A stretch of 64,000 nucleotides of DNA from Lingula anatina (taxonomy: Eukaryota; Brachiopoda; Lingulata; Lingulida; Lingulidae): positions 282,632 through 346,631 of the forward strand of contig NW_019774681.1 of the NCBI RefSeq assembly GCF_001039355.2, read 5' to 3'. Below are positions 43,755-55,800 of the stretch, one piece after another; the first letter of the stretch is position 1; each line of letters opens with the position of its first letter. The notes below the pieces were generated by a model. The model saw only the letters and a program-made list of their open reading frames with translations. It was not told the origin of the DNA and made no database searches. Both the position numbers and the translations under genes were made by a program.

Positions 43755-46700
43755 ATGGAGGTGGGAAAAGACGGCAAGATAAAGCTACCTAAGGTGGCGA
43801 AAGTAAGTTATTGATCACCCTTGTAGAAACTCCACAAAATGTAGAAAAACCTTGCTTTATGTTCAGTTTGTGAAGCACGTTAGATCAGAATGGTCGTTTG
43901 AAAAATCGTATCCCTCCCAATGACATGAATTGAATGTATTTACAATTTGATTCTATTATGTTGTAAATAGAATATTTTAGAAAAATTTATCATCATGTAG
44001 ATATCCATACAATCCAAAATATTGCTATTTTAACATTTCTGTATGCCCCCCCCCCCCAATTTGTATTCTCATTCATAAATAAATAAATAAATAAAATAAA
44101 AATAAAACACGCATCATAATAATATTGATACCATGGGCTGACACTCTGACTCTGCTTTAGAATGTTAAATATTTGTTTCAACATTATATTTAGGTTGATG
44201 CTGTTTCTTGTAAGGAATTTTAATTTTTCTGTGCATGAAGGCTTTATTTTTCAAAATTTGTCTCATATATATATCATTTGTCTCACATTTACATGTTATA
44301 GGATGGTTACAAAAATATACATTTTTACACTGTTATCATGATTGATTTTTCTCTGTTTTAGGTCAAAAATAAGATGCCAGCCCCTGTTCAAATAACAGCA
44401 GAACAGTTGCTGAGAGAGGCCAAAGAAAGAGAACTGGAACTAGGAGCACCTGTAAGGGACCTACTTTCATTTCTTTCAACATGCCTTTGTTTGTTAGTGT
44501 GTTAGTTGTCTGTCAGTTGGCAACATTGTGCAAAAATTTTAGATGGATTTTGATGAAATCTTCAGGATAGGTTAGAAATGGTCAAAGAACAAATGATTAC
44601 ATTGTGATCTTGATCATCAATTGATTAATGGTTAACTATTAGTTAATTATTCGTCTTGACAGAGATCTGCAAGTTCTTTTCTAGTCTTAATACTGATATA
44701 ATATGCAAAATGAGCATGATATAGTGTGCTAAAGGGTTAAATCTTGGTTGCAGTTATATTTTAATAAAGTTTAAAACAAACACACCTTATAACAGTATGC
44801 ATTGGTTAATTTTCTTGTAGCCACCAAAGCAAAAGATATCAGATGAAGAAGAATTAAAGGCATACAGACTCAGGAAAAGGAAGGTGAGATTTATTTATTT
44901 GCTATATATAGTAATTTGATATCGAATCTTCATTTGCACTGTAGTAATTGCTCAAATAAAATATTTACCTCTAAAAAGCATGTGGATTGTTTCATCACAA
45001 ATGTGCCTTTGCCCTTGTTCTGTTAATTCTCAACATATATTTCAATGATTTCAATAATTTCAAAGGCATTTGAAGATAACATAAGGAAAAATAGAACAGT
45101 GATGATCAACTGGATTAAGTATGCAGGATGGGAAGAAAGTCAAAAAGAAATACAGAGGTAAGAACCGCACTCCTGTAATATAAAAAAATAAAATCAACAA
45201 AAAGACATGCATCTTTGTGTTTTAAGTAATATCTTTGTAATAAATCTTGATATGTGAGGTTTGATAGTGTATTTGAAAAGGTGTGAATATTAAGTAGATA
45301 TTGGAGTACATTTTACTAATAAGTACCTAAAAGCACAAATAATTGCAGGATAGAAATTGGGGTGTTTCCTTCTTTCAAAATTTACTAGTTTTTTGTAATG
45401 TTTTATAATCTGTATAGGGCAAGGTCAGTGTATGAGAGAGCTCTGGACGTGGACCACAGAAATATTACACTATGGCTCAAATATGCTGAAATGGAAATGA
45501 GGTAATTTGGTTTTATTTCATCTTTTTACTTTTTGTCCATTTTTACCTACATATTAATATCTATGAGTAGAGGGTTTTTACATGAACATTTTGATAGGAT
45601 AGAAGCTCCCTCTATGAATTCTACAACTTTATGCAAAGCATTTTCTACCCAACAAAATCTCCTTAAGTCATGCAAGTTTTTGTGCAAGAGTTTTGGTTTT
45701 TCTTAGTTTCCTAAGAAATACAGCGTTAGAGCACAAACACCATAAAAAAGCAATGAGCATAAGGTATAAGCATAAGTATTTATAAATGGAATTGGGCTTA
45801 AAAAGACAATTTGCTATTTTTTCATGATCTTCCTATTCTAGGAATTGTCAGCTGAACATACAAGCTAATTTTCATTATTCACAATCATCCTTTTTTAGGA
45901 ATCGTCAAGTCAACCATGCTAGAAATATCTGGGACAGGGCAATAACCATCCTCCCTAGAGCCAACCAGTTTTGGTACAAGTACACTTACATGGAGGAAAT
46001 GTTGGGCAATATTGCAGGTGAGAGAATGCACTATCACCACATAATAATTTCTTTTTATTGTAACAGATGCCAATCTTTTTCTTAATTTCTTTTTAAAATG
46101 ATTTTTAAATAGGAAGAGATACATGTGGAAACAACAATTCAAAGATTTAAAAATTCCTGCAAATTTACAAAGTGTAAAATATAATGATTGAAATAATTCA
46201 TTCTGCTTGTATAAGTTCTTTAGAATGACTTACAGATTTCTTTGAACACTCCTAGGTTAGATCTACTGTAAGATTTATTGGATGAATTAATATATTTACA
46301 TTTTCCACCAATGCAGGAAGCCGTCAGGTGTTTGAGCGTTGGATGGAATGGCAACCGGAAGAGCAAGCCTGGCACTCTTATATTAACTTTGAACTACGTT
46401 ATAAAGAGCTAGACAGGGCCAGGAACATATATGAACGATATATCCTTTGTAGTGACTGTATCAATGTTATAACACATTTATTTGTTTATTAAAAGATGTT
46501 AATTTTTATTTGATTTAATTACATATTCAGTGAATAGAAATTCTTACATTTATAATGTAGCATTTGATTTCATTTCTGGTGGCAAGCTTCTGGCTTCATT
46601 TGAGGAGAAACAGTGTTTTAGATAGTTCCCTTTGTTAGGCACGTTTTTATAGCTGCAAAATGCTTTTTCATTTAAATTTTTCACAATTTTAAAGCAATTT

Positions 46701-46895
46701 ACTTAACTGTTCTCACTTGTTCTGGTGCATCCAGAGGTTAAGAATTGGATCAAGTATGCCAAGTTTGAGGAGAAGAACAGCTACATCAGCAGTGCAAGAA
46801 ATGTCTATGAAAGAGCTGTGGAATTCTTTGGGGAGGAAAACATGAATGAAGTCCTCATTATTGCATTTGCCAAATTTGAAGAGAACCAAAAAGAG
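43755..46895 (+). CDS. CRNKL1: CRNKL1 exons 1-8
   Basis: Exons: 43755-43802, 44362-44451, 44821-44883, 45066-45157, 45418-45501, 45899-46017, 46317-46439, 46717-46895. All borders are GT-AG except intron 7, which is AT-AC (46440-46716). The product includes [89 protein letters not shown] and [20 protein letters not shown], each close to the human sequence. Confidence 0.95.
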
Positions 46896-49800
46896 GTAGT
46901 ATTATTGAGTCTCACTACACATGCCTTGGTGCTATTCTCATAAAATTTGACATTCAGAAGCATAGTTTTCAAGTAAAATATAATATTTTTGTTTTTGTGA
47001 AGGAAAATATTGGTTGAAGTTCAGAAAAATTATGGTGCATCTTTGTTTTGTTATATAGATTCTGAAAATGTTCTTTGTCAACAAAATGACAAAATAGATT
47101 TAGACATTTCATAGCTATGTTGTAATTGTCAAACAAACGTGAGTCATTCACATTTTGTTTATCACATACATGCATACTCAATGTAATGAATGAAAATAGC
47201 ATTGAAAAGGATCAAAATCATTTAATGATTTTTTGCAGCATGAGCGTGCCCGTGTGATCTACAAGTATGCACTGGACCATCTTCCAAAGGACAAATGTCA
47301 GGAGATCTACAAGCAGTACACAGTCCATGAGAAGAAGTTTGGAGACAGAGCTGCTATAGAAGATGTCATTGTTAGCAAGAGAAGGTTTCAATATGAAGAG
47401 GTATTATTTGACTGGGTTACTTTGTCTACATTACAAAAAGGACTGGAATTTAGATATTATTTTATGTCAGATATTACCATAATTAGTTAAATGGTTAATT
47501 TTAAGAACCAATGATACAGAAAAAAATCAAAGAAATTTTGTATTTTTCTCTCTTTGTCAATGCATTATTGGAATTGCAGTGTCAATATTAAATATTAGAA
47601 CATAATTATTTTGTAACTGTTCCCTTTCATAGCAAGTGAAATCAAATCCACACAACTATGATGCCTGGTTTGACTACTTACGTCTGTTGGAAAATGAGGG
47701 AAATGTGGACCAGACAAGGGAATTATATGAAAGAGCCATTGCTAATGTACCACCTTCTCAAGTAAGAACACAAAACAGAGATAGTAGAAAATTTTATTCC
47801 ACTTTTGTTAAAAGAAATTTTCTATAAAATGGTGCATTTGCTATTTTTTCTAATGTTCCAGTAGCTAGACTTTCCTTGTTGAAATGTGTTCATAATTGAA
47901 TAAAACTTGGTTAATATTTTGTTTTAGGAAAAGCGCCATTGGAGGAGATACATATACCTGTGGATAAACTATGCACTGTTTGAAGAACTAGAAGCTCACG
48001 ATATAGACAGAACAAGACAGGTCTACCAAGCCTGCATAGAAATAATTCCTCACAAGAAGTTTACCTTTGCTAAAATTTGGTTACTCTATGCACATTTTGA
48101 AATCAGACAAAAGAATCTCCAAATGGCAAGGAAAATTTTGGTGAGTGATAAAACAATAAAAGTCTAAAAATTGATACCATATGAGTTAATAATTTTCATT
48201 TAAAGATCCTTAACTGTTTACATAAATATGTGCAAAAGAGATGCTATTTCTTGTATTAAGTAACAGTTCTGTCATTCTTGTTGATGCTTTCACTCTTTTC
48301 CATAGTTTGCAGTTAAGATTTTATTTCAAAAGTACCCATGCCATTTATGTAGAAGACCACTAATCATATCATCTGTATTCAGGGGGCCTCCATTGGCAAG
48401 TGCCCTAAAGACAAGCTGTTCCGCAGCTACATAGACATGGAAATCCAGCTTCGAGAATTTGACAGATGTAGGATTTTGTATGAAAAGTTTCTGGAGTTCA
48501 ACCCAGAGAATTGCACAACTTGGATGAAAGTTAGTATAAAAGTTACATATTTGAAGTTTTGTTATGATTTTTTAAAAATTTTATTTTGATTTATTTTTGT
48601 ATTAACAGTCCAACACTAGCATCATCAGATAATGTGCAAAATTTTTGAAATTTCAAAGTTGACATTCAGATTTTCAATATTAACTGATCACTGCTTCTAC
48701 CTTTCCCTCTTTCTTTTTCTCTCATTTTTGAATCTTTGAAACACTAAAAAGAACTTTCCTGTCTAATAAAATACCATCTAAGGTATCTCTTATTATTCAG
48801 TGTTGAGTAATAACTACATGTTATTTAGTGATCCATTTCAGTATGCAGAATTGGAGACAATTCTTGGGGATGTAGAACGCACAAGGGCAATTTATGAGCT
48901 TGCCATTGGTCAGCCAAAGTTGGACATGCCAGAGGTCCTGTGGAAGTCCTATATTGACTTTGAAATAGAACAGGAGGAGTATGATAGAACCAGGAAACTA
49001 TATAGGAGACTTTTGGAGAGGACACAACATGTTAAGGTAATAGCTTTTGGACATTTTTGAAAAGAATGCAGAATGGTAAAAGTTACACACCACAAAAATT
49101 AGTATTACTATATACTGTGTTTTATCAAATAAATTAGCTTTGAAAGGAATGTTGTAATAAGTACGATGTGCAACATAAATATAGCTGTTTTTTCCAGAAA
49201 TTTATTTTTGTGGCATATCATAGATTTTGTTGACAATTAGTATTCCATTTCTTAAATTTCATTTTGTATGGAATTTTCAGTTCAAAAGTATATATTCAAA
49301 TGGTGGATGTACAGATTTAAATTATATTGCGGTATTCATGTGGGGGTGGGGGGGGGGGGTACACATTGGTCACTTTGGTGCAAAAAATGTTCCCTTATTC
49401 AGTTAATGTTATAGAGCAATGCTGAGTAGAATTATACATAAGGCCTAAGCCTATACAAAAGCAAACTAAACTTGTATAGCACACAGCTACACATCAGCTA
49501 ATTCCTTACTGCCAAATCTTTGAAAGAAATATGGTGAAGAAATCTATTAACTGTGTAAAGGTAATGTTGCAGTTTGCTGCTTGACTTTTGGTTCACCTAT
49601 AAATGTTGCCAGATGTGAAAATGGATAAGATTTGCATTCATGGTCTACTGGGCTCGCGCTGTGCCACTTATACTTGCTACGGTTCCTGAACAGAGGCTTC
49701 TTACCATCTGCTAGTAGATCCCATTATAGCGCAGAACAGATTAGATTAACCCCCAGTTGCATCTTCCTCTCTTTGGAGCACGTTTCCTTGAAAATATTGC

Positions 49801-52800
49801 GAGTCGTTGTCAAGAAATCTTTAGGTGGTTGATTAAGATAGGAGATTGAATTAACAGATTAGTGGGTTTTTCTGATCATATTTTTTAACTGAGACATCTA
49901 ATATACAAGAATTTTTGGACAGATTTCTTATGGTTTTCATGATATTTCAGTGGATATAATTTACGAGCCATTTTTCTTGTAGAATGCCTATACGTTAAAA
50001 ATTATGGTCAGCAAGTCAGATTTTGCATAATTTGAAGAGGTAGAAAAAAGCTTGTGTGTATTTCAATCATTATTTATTCATTCATTCATTCATTCATTTA
50101 TTTTTGTAAGCACAAGAGATTTTTTTAAATTTCAATCACTGTAGGTGTGGGTGAGCTTTGCCCAGTTTGAACTGTGTATAGATGACCCAGATGCCAAGGA
50201 GAGGGCGCGGGATGTGTACAGAGATGGACACAAAGCCATGAAGAAGGCAGAGGAGAAAGAAGAGAGACTGATGTTGTTGGAAGCATGGAGAGAGTATGAG
50301 GTATGATAATTTATAGTGTATAACAGTCACAAGTAATTGAGAAAAGTTGTTAATGCATGCATGTTTAGGACACCTTCTTAGTGAAAAAACAAACAGAAAT
50401 GCAGACAAGGATCATCGCAATTCAATCTCTGAAAAATGACATAATCTATACCAAAGTATTGTGCCCAATTGCCTGATAAAGGTTATCTTTCATATACACG
50501 ATGATGGGTGTGAACACACAAACACACATATGTGCTTGTATGCATGCACACACATGCACATGCACTCATACACACATGCAAACACACACACACACATTTA
50601 GATTATATTCTTCAAAGTAATTTTAATAATACTCTGTACATTCTCACAATCATCTATCAACAGAAACATAAATTGTTGGCTAACTTTTGGCTTAAAAAAA
50701 AAGCTCTCATTTGTTGAATTGACCTTTGGACCCTTTATCTTCAGCATGAGCATGGAACAGAAGATTCACTAGCAGAGGTGGAGAAACAGATGCCAAAGAA
50801 GGTGAAGAAGAGGAAGAAGGTGCAGACAGAAGATGGGGTATGTATAAAGAGGATGCACGTTTCCAAGCCTTGTTGTCAGTTTATGAGGGTGTCTGTGTGT
50901 AATGTTTGTATATGTGTATGTGTGTGCGCACGTGCAGTCAAGCATGTTTGTGAGTAGGAGGTTAATTAGTACCACCAGCGTATACGCTGGCGGTACTCAT
51001 GGTTTTAGTCCCGACCCGTCTCGTACAGCTCCGCCGGCTCCTGCGGCTCCGCCGGCTCCGCCGGCTCCACAGTCGGGCGCTGNTAGATTCTGAAAATGCT
51101 CTTTGTCAACAAAATGACAAAATAGATTTAGACATTTCATAGCTATGTTGTAATTGTCAAACAAACATGAGTCATTCACATTTTGTTGATCACATACATG
51201 CATACTCAATGTAATGAATGAAAATAGCATTGAAAAGTATCAAAATCATTTAATGATCTTTGCAGCATGAGCGTGCCCGTGTGATCTACAAGTATGCATT
51301 GGACCATCTTCCAAAAGACAAATGTCAGGAGATCTACAAGCAGTACACAGTCCATGAGAAGAAGTTTGGAGACAGAGCTGCTATAGAAGATGTCATTGTT
51401 AGCAAGAGAAGGTTTCAATATGAAGAGGTATTATTTGACTGTGTTACTTTGTCTACATTACAAAAAGGACTGCAATTTAGATATTATTTTGTGTCAGATA
51501 TTCCCATAATTAGTTAATGTAAAGAACCAGATAAAAGAAATTGTTTTGTATTTTTCTCACTTGGTCAATGCACTATTCGAATTGCAGTGCTGATATTAAA
51601 TATTAGAACATAATTATTTTGTAACTGTTCCTTTTCATAGCAAGTGAAATCAAATCCACACAACTATGATGCCTGGTTTGACTACTTACGTCTGTTGGAA
51701 AATGAGGGAAATGTGGACCAGACCAGGGACTTGTATGAAAGAGCCATTGCTAATGTGCCACCTTCTCAAGTAAGAACACAAAACTGAGATGTTAGAAAAT
51801 TTCGTTCCACTTTTGTTAAATTAAATTTTCTATAAAAAATATCCATTGGTGCATTTGCTTTTTGTTTTTTCTAATGTTCCAGTAGCTAGATTTTCCTTGT
51901 TGAAATGTGTTCATAATTGAATAAAACTTGGTTTAATATTTTGTTTTAGGAAAAGCGCCATTGGAGGAGATACATATACCTGTGGATAAACTATGCACTG
52001 TTTGAAGAACTTGAAGCTCATGATACAGACAGAACAAGACAGGTCTACCAAGCCTGCATAGAAATAATTCCTCACAAGAAGTTTACCTTTGCTAAAATTT
52101 GGTTACTCTATGCTCATTTTGAAATCAGACAAAAGAATCTCCAAATGGCGAGGAAAATTTTGGTGAGTGATAAAACAATAAAAGTCTAAAAATTGATACC
52201 ATATAAATTAATAATTTTCATTTAAAGATGCTTACCTGTTTACATAAATATGTGCATAAGAGATGCTATTTCTTGTATTAAGTAACAGTTCTGTCATTCT
52301 TGTTGATGCTTTCTCTCTTTTCCATAGTTTGCAGTTAAGATTTGATTTCGAAAGTACCCATGCCATTTATGTAATCGTATCATCTGTATACAGGGGGCCT
52401 CCATTGGCAAGTGCCCTAAAGACAAGCTGTTCCGCAGCTACATAGACATGGAGATCCAGCTTCGAGAATTTGACAGGTGCAGGATTTTGTATGAAAAGTT
52501 TCTGGAGTTCAACCCAGAGAATTGCACAACTTGGATGAAAGTTAGTATAAATGTTACATATTTAAAGTTTTGTTATTTTATTTTTATTTATTAGTGTATG
52601 AAAAGTCCAACACTAGCATCATAAGATAATGTGCAAAATTTTTGATATTTCAAAGTTGACATTCAGATTTTCAATATTAACTGATCACTGCTTCTACCTT
52701 TCCCTCTTTCTTTTTCTCTCATTTTTGAATCTTTGAAACACTAAAAAGAACTTTCCTGTCTAATAAAATACCATCTAAGGTATCTCTTATTATTCAGTGT

Positions 52801-55800
52801 TGAGTAATAACTACATATTATTAATTGATCCATTTCAGTATGCAGAATTGGAGACAATTCTTGGGGATGTAGAACGCACAAGGGCAATTTATGAGCTAGC
52901 CATTGGTCAGCCAAAGTTGGACATGCCAGAGGTCCTGTGGAAGTCCTATATTGACTTTGAAATAGAACAAGAGGAGTATGATAGAACCAGGAAACTATAC
53001 AGGAGACTTCTAGAGAGGACACAACATGTTAAGGTAATAGTTTTTGTGAAGTTTTGAAAAGAATGCAGAATGGTAAAAGTTACACACCACAAAAATTAGT
53101 ATTACTATATACTGTGTTTTATCAAATAAATTAGCTTTGAAAGGAATGTTGTAATAAGTACGATGTGCAACGTAAATATAGCTGTTTTTTTTCCAGAAAT
53201 TTATTTTAGTGGCATATCATAGATTTTGATGACAAATAGTATTCCATTTCTTAAATTTCATTTTGTATGGAATTTTCAGTTCAAAAGAATATATTCAAAT
53301 GGTGGATGTACATATTTAAATTATATTGCGGTATTGACTATTCATGTGGGGGTGGGGGGTATGTAAAGAGGTCACATTGGTGCAAAAAATGTTCCCTTAT
53401 TCAGTTAATGTTATAGAGCAATGCTGAGTAGAATTATACATTAGGCCTAAGCCTATACAAAAGCAAACTAAACTTGTGTAGCTCACAGCTACACATCAGC
53501 TAATCCCTTACTGCCAAATCTTTGAAAGAAATTTGGTGAAAAAATCTGTTAACTGTGTAAAGGTAATGTTGCAGTTTGCTGCTTGACTTTTGGTTCACCT
53601 ATAAATGTTGCCAGATGTGAAAATGGATAAGATTTGCATTCATGGTCTACTGGGCTCGCGCTGTGCCACTTATACTTGCTACGGTTCCTGAACAGAGGCT
53701 TCTTACCATCTGCTAGTAGATCCCATTATAGTGCAGAAAAGATTAGATTAACCCCCAGTTGCATCTTCCTCTCTTTGGAGCACGTTTCCTTGAAAATATT
53801 GCGAGTTGTTGTCAAGAAATCTTTAGGTGGTTGATTAAGATAGGAGATTGAATTAACAGATTAGTGGGTTTTTCTGATCATATTTTTTAACTGAGACATC
53901 TAATATACAAGAATTTTTGGACAGATTTCCTATGGTTTTCATGATATTTCAGTGGATATAATTTACGAGCCATTTTTCTTGTAGAATGCCTATACGTTAA
54001 AAATTATGGTCAGCAAGTCAGATTTTGCATAATTTGAAGAGGTAGAAAAAAGCTTGTGTGTATTTCAATCATTATTTATTCATTCATTCATTCATTCATT
54101 TATTTTTGTAAGCACAAGAGATTTTTTTAAATTTCAATCACTGTAGGTGTGGGCGAGCTTTGCCCAGTTTGAGCTGTGTATAGATGACCCGGACGCCAAG
54201 GAGAGGGCGCGGGATGTGTACAGAGATGGACACAAAGCCATGAAGAAGGCAGAGGAGAAAGAAGAGAGACTGATGTTGTTGGAAGCATGGAGAGAGTATG
54301 AGGTATGATAATTTATTGTGTATAACAGTCACAAGTAATTGACAAAAGCTGTAAATGCATGCAAGTTTAGGACACCTTCTTAGTGAAAAAACAAACAAAA
54401 ATGCAGACAAGGATCATTGCAATTCAATCTCTGAAATATGATATAATCTATACCAAGGTATTGTGCCCAATTGCCTGATAAAGGTTATCCTTCATATACA
54501 TGATGGTGGGTGTGAACACACACAAACGCACATGTATGCTTGTATGCATGCACACAAATGCACATGCACTCATACACACATGCAAACACACACATTTAGA
54601 TTATATTCTTAAAAGTAATTTTAATACTCTGTACATTTTCACAATCATCTATCAACAGAAACAAATTGTTGGTTAACTTTTGGCCTAAAAAAAAAGGTCT
54701 CACGTGTTGAATTTACCTTTGGACCCTTTATCTTCAGCATGAGCATGGAACAGAAGAGTCACTAGCAGAGGTGGAGAAACAGATGCCAAAGAAGGTGAAG
54801 AAGAGGAAGAAGGTGCAGACAGAAGATGGGGTATGTATAAAGAGGCTGCACATTTCCAGGCCTTGTTGTCAGTTTTGAGGGTGTTCGTGTGGTGTGTGTG
54901 TGCGCATGTGCAGTCATGCATTTATGTGAGTAGGAGGCTAATTATATTTACAATGATAGTTGATTTTTTAAATATAAATTTAAGCAGTAAAATTGTGCAA
55001 TTTCTGTTCAATCCCATGATTTCCTTTTTCATCTCATGAAATAATTTTCCCTACCTGATCACTGATTTAGCAAAACAATAGTTGACCCTTTTCAACATTA
55101 TGTACTTAAATGCACTTATTTCTTGGTGGTCCCTTTCTAGCTTATTTGTTATTATTTTGAATATGATGCTGGGACCCGGTGTGAAGATTGCCAAGGATAC
55201 AAGACCAAATTGATTAAATGCTACAAGACATTTATATGACTAGGCATTTATGTAATTTCCAATCTATTCAAAATGGTGAATTAGTAATTAGTTATCATAG
55301 CTTAGAGTTTGGTCATTGAGGTGAGAGAGGGTCCCTTTAGTTTATTCTACTCTTTGACAAAGGCAGTGATATTAGTATTGGAGCCTTAATTGGATAATTT
55401 TTTAAAAAGTGTAACATTAGAATAACTCTTTATCTTCATGCTTTGTTAAGCCATAAAGTACTCTTCTGAATACCAAAGGTCATCATAAGATCAGTTGGGT
55501 GTTCTGACTTTTTTACACATTACAGTGTCTGTTTAGATTATTATAAGTATTGCAAAAACTAGATAAATATTATTCAGAAGAGATCCACATTCGGTTATTG
55601 ACTAACTATTAAAATAATCTTACTTGTTTAACAGAAGATACGTTACGAAGAAGGTATACATAGCTGTTAATCTTCAGTTTCCCATTTTGGTATAATGGAA
55701 CTTTGGCATGATATCAACAACACAGAATGCTAACAAATTATTAGACGAGATGAAAAGATAGGTTTGTTAAAATCCTTGCAGGTATCACAGCTTAATTGAT

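Larger units (their letters stand above)
47056..54945. repeat. Tandem duplicate of ~3.9 kb spanning CRNKL1 exons 9-15 (probable retained haplotypes)
   Basis: Copy 1 (47056-50968) and copy 2 (51084-54945) align end to end through exons and introns. They differ by scattered substitutions, small indels and microsatellite lengths, i.e. by a few per cent in introns and mostly by synonymous changes in exons. Copy 2 begins immediately after a single N, and copy 1 ends exactly where a foreign GC-rich stretch begins. Confidence 0.93.

Noticed and set aside
48825-49025. Minus-strand ORFs across CRNKL1 exons (also in copy 2)
   Set aside because: Mirror-frame openings of conserved coding exons; both copies show the same pattern.
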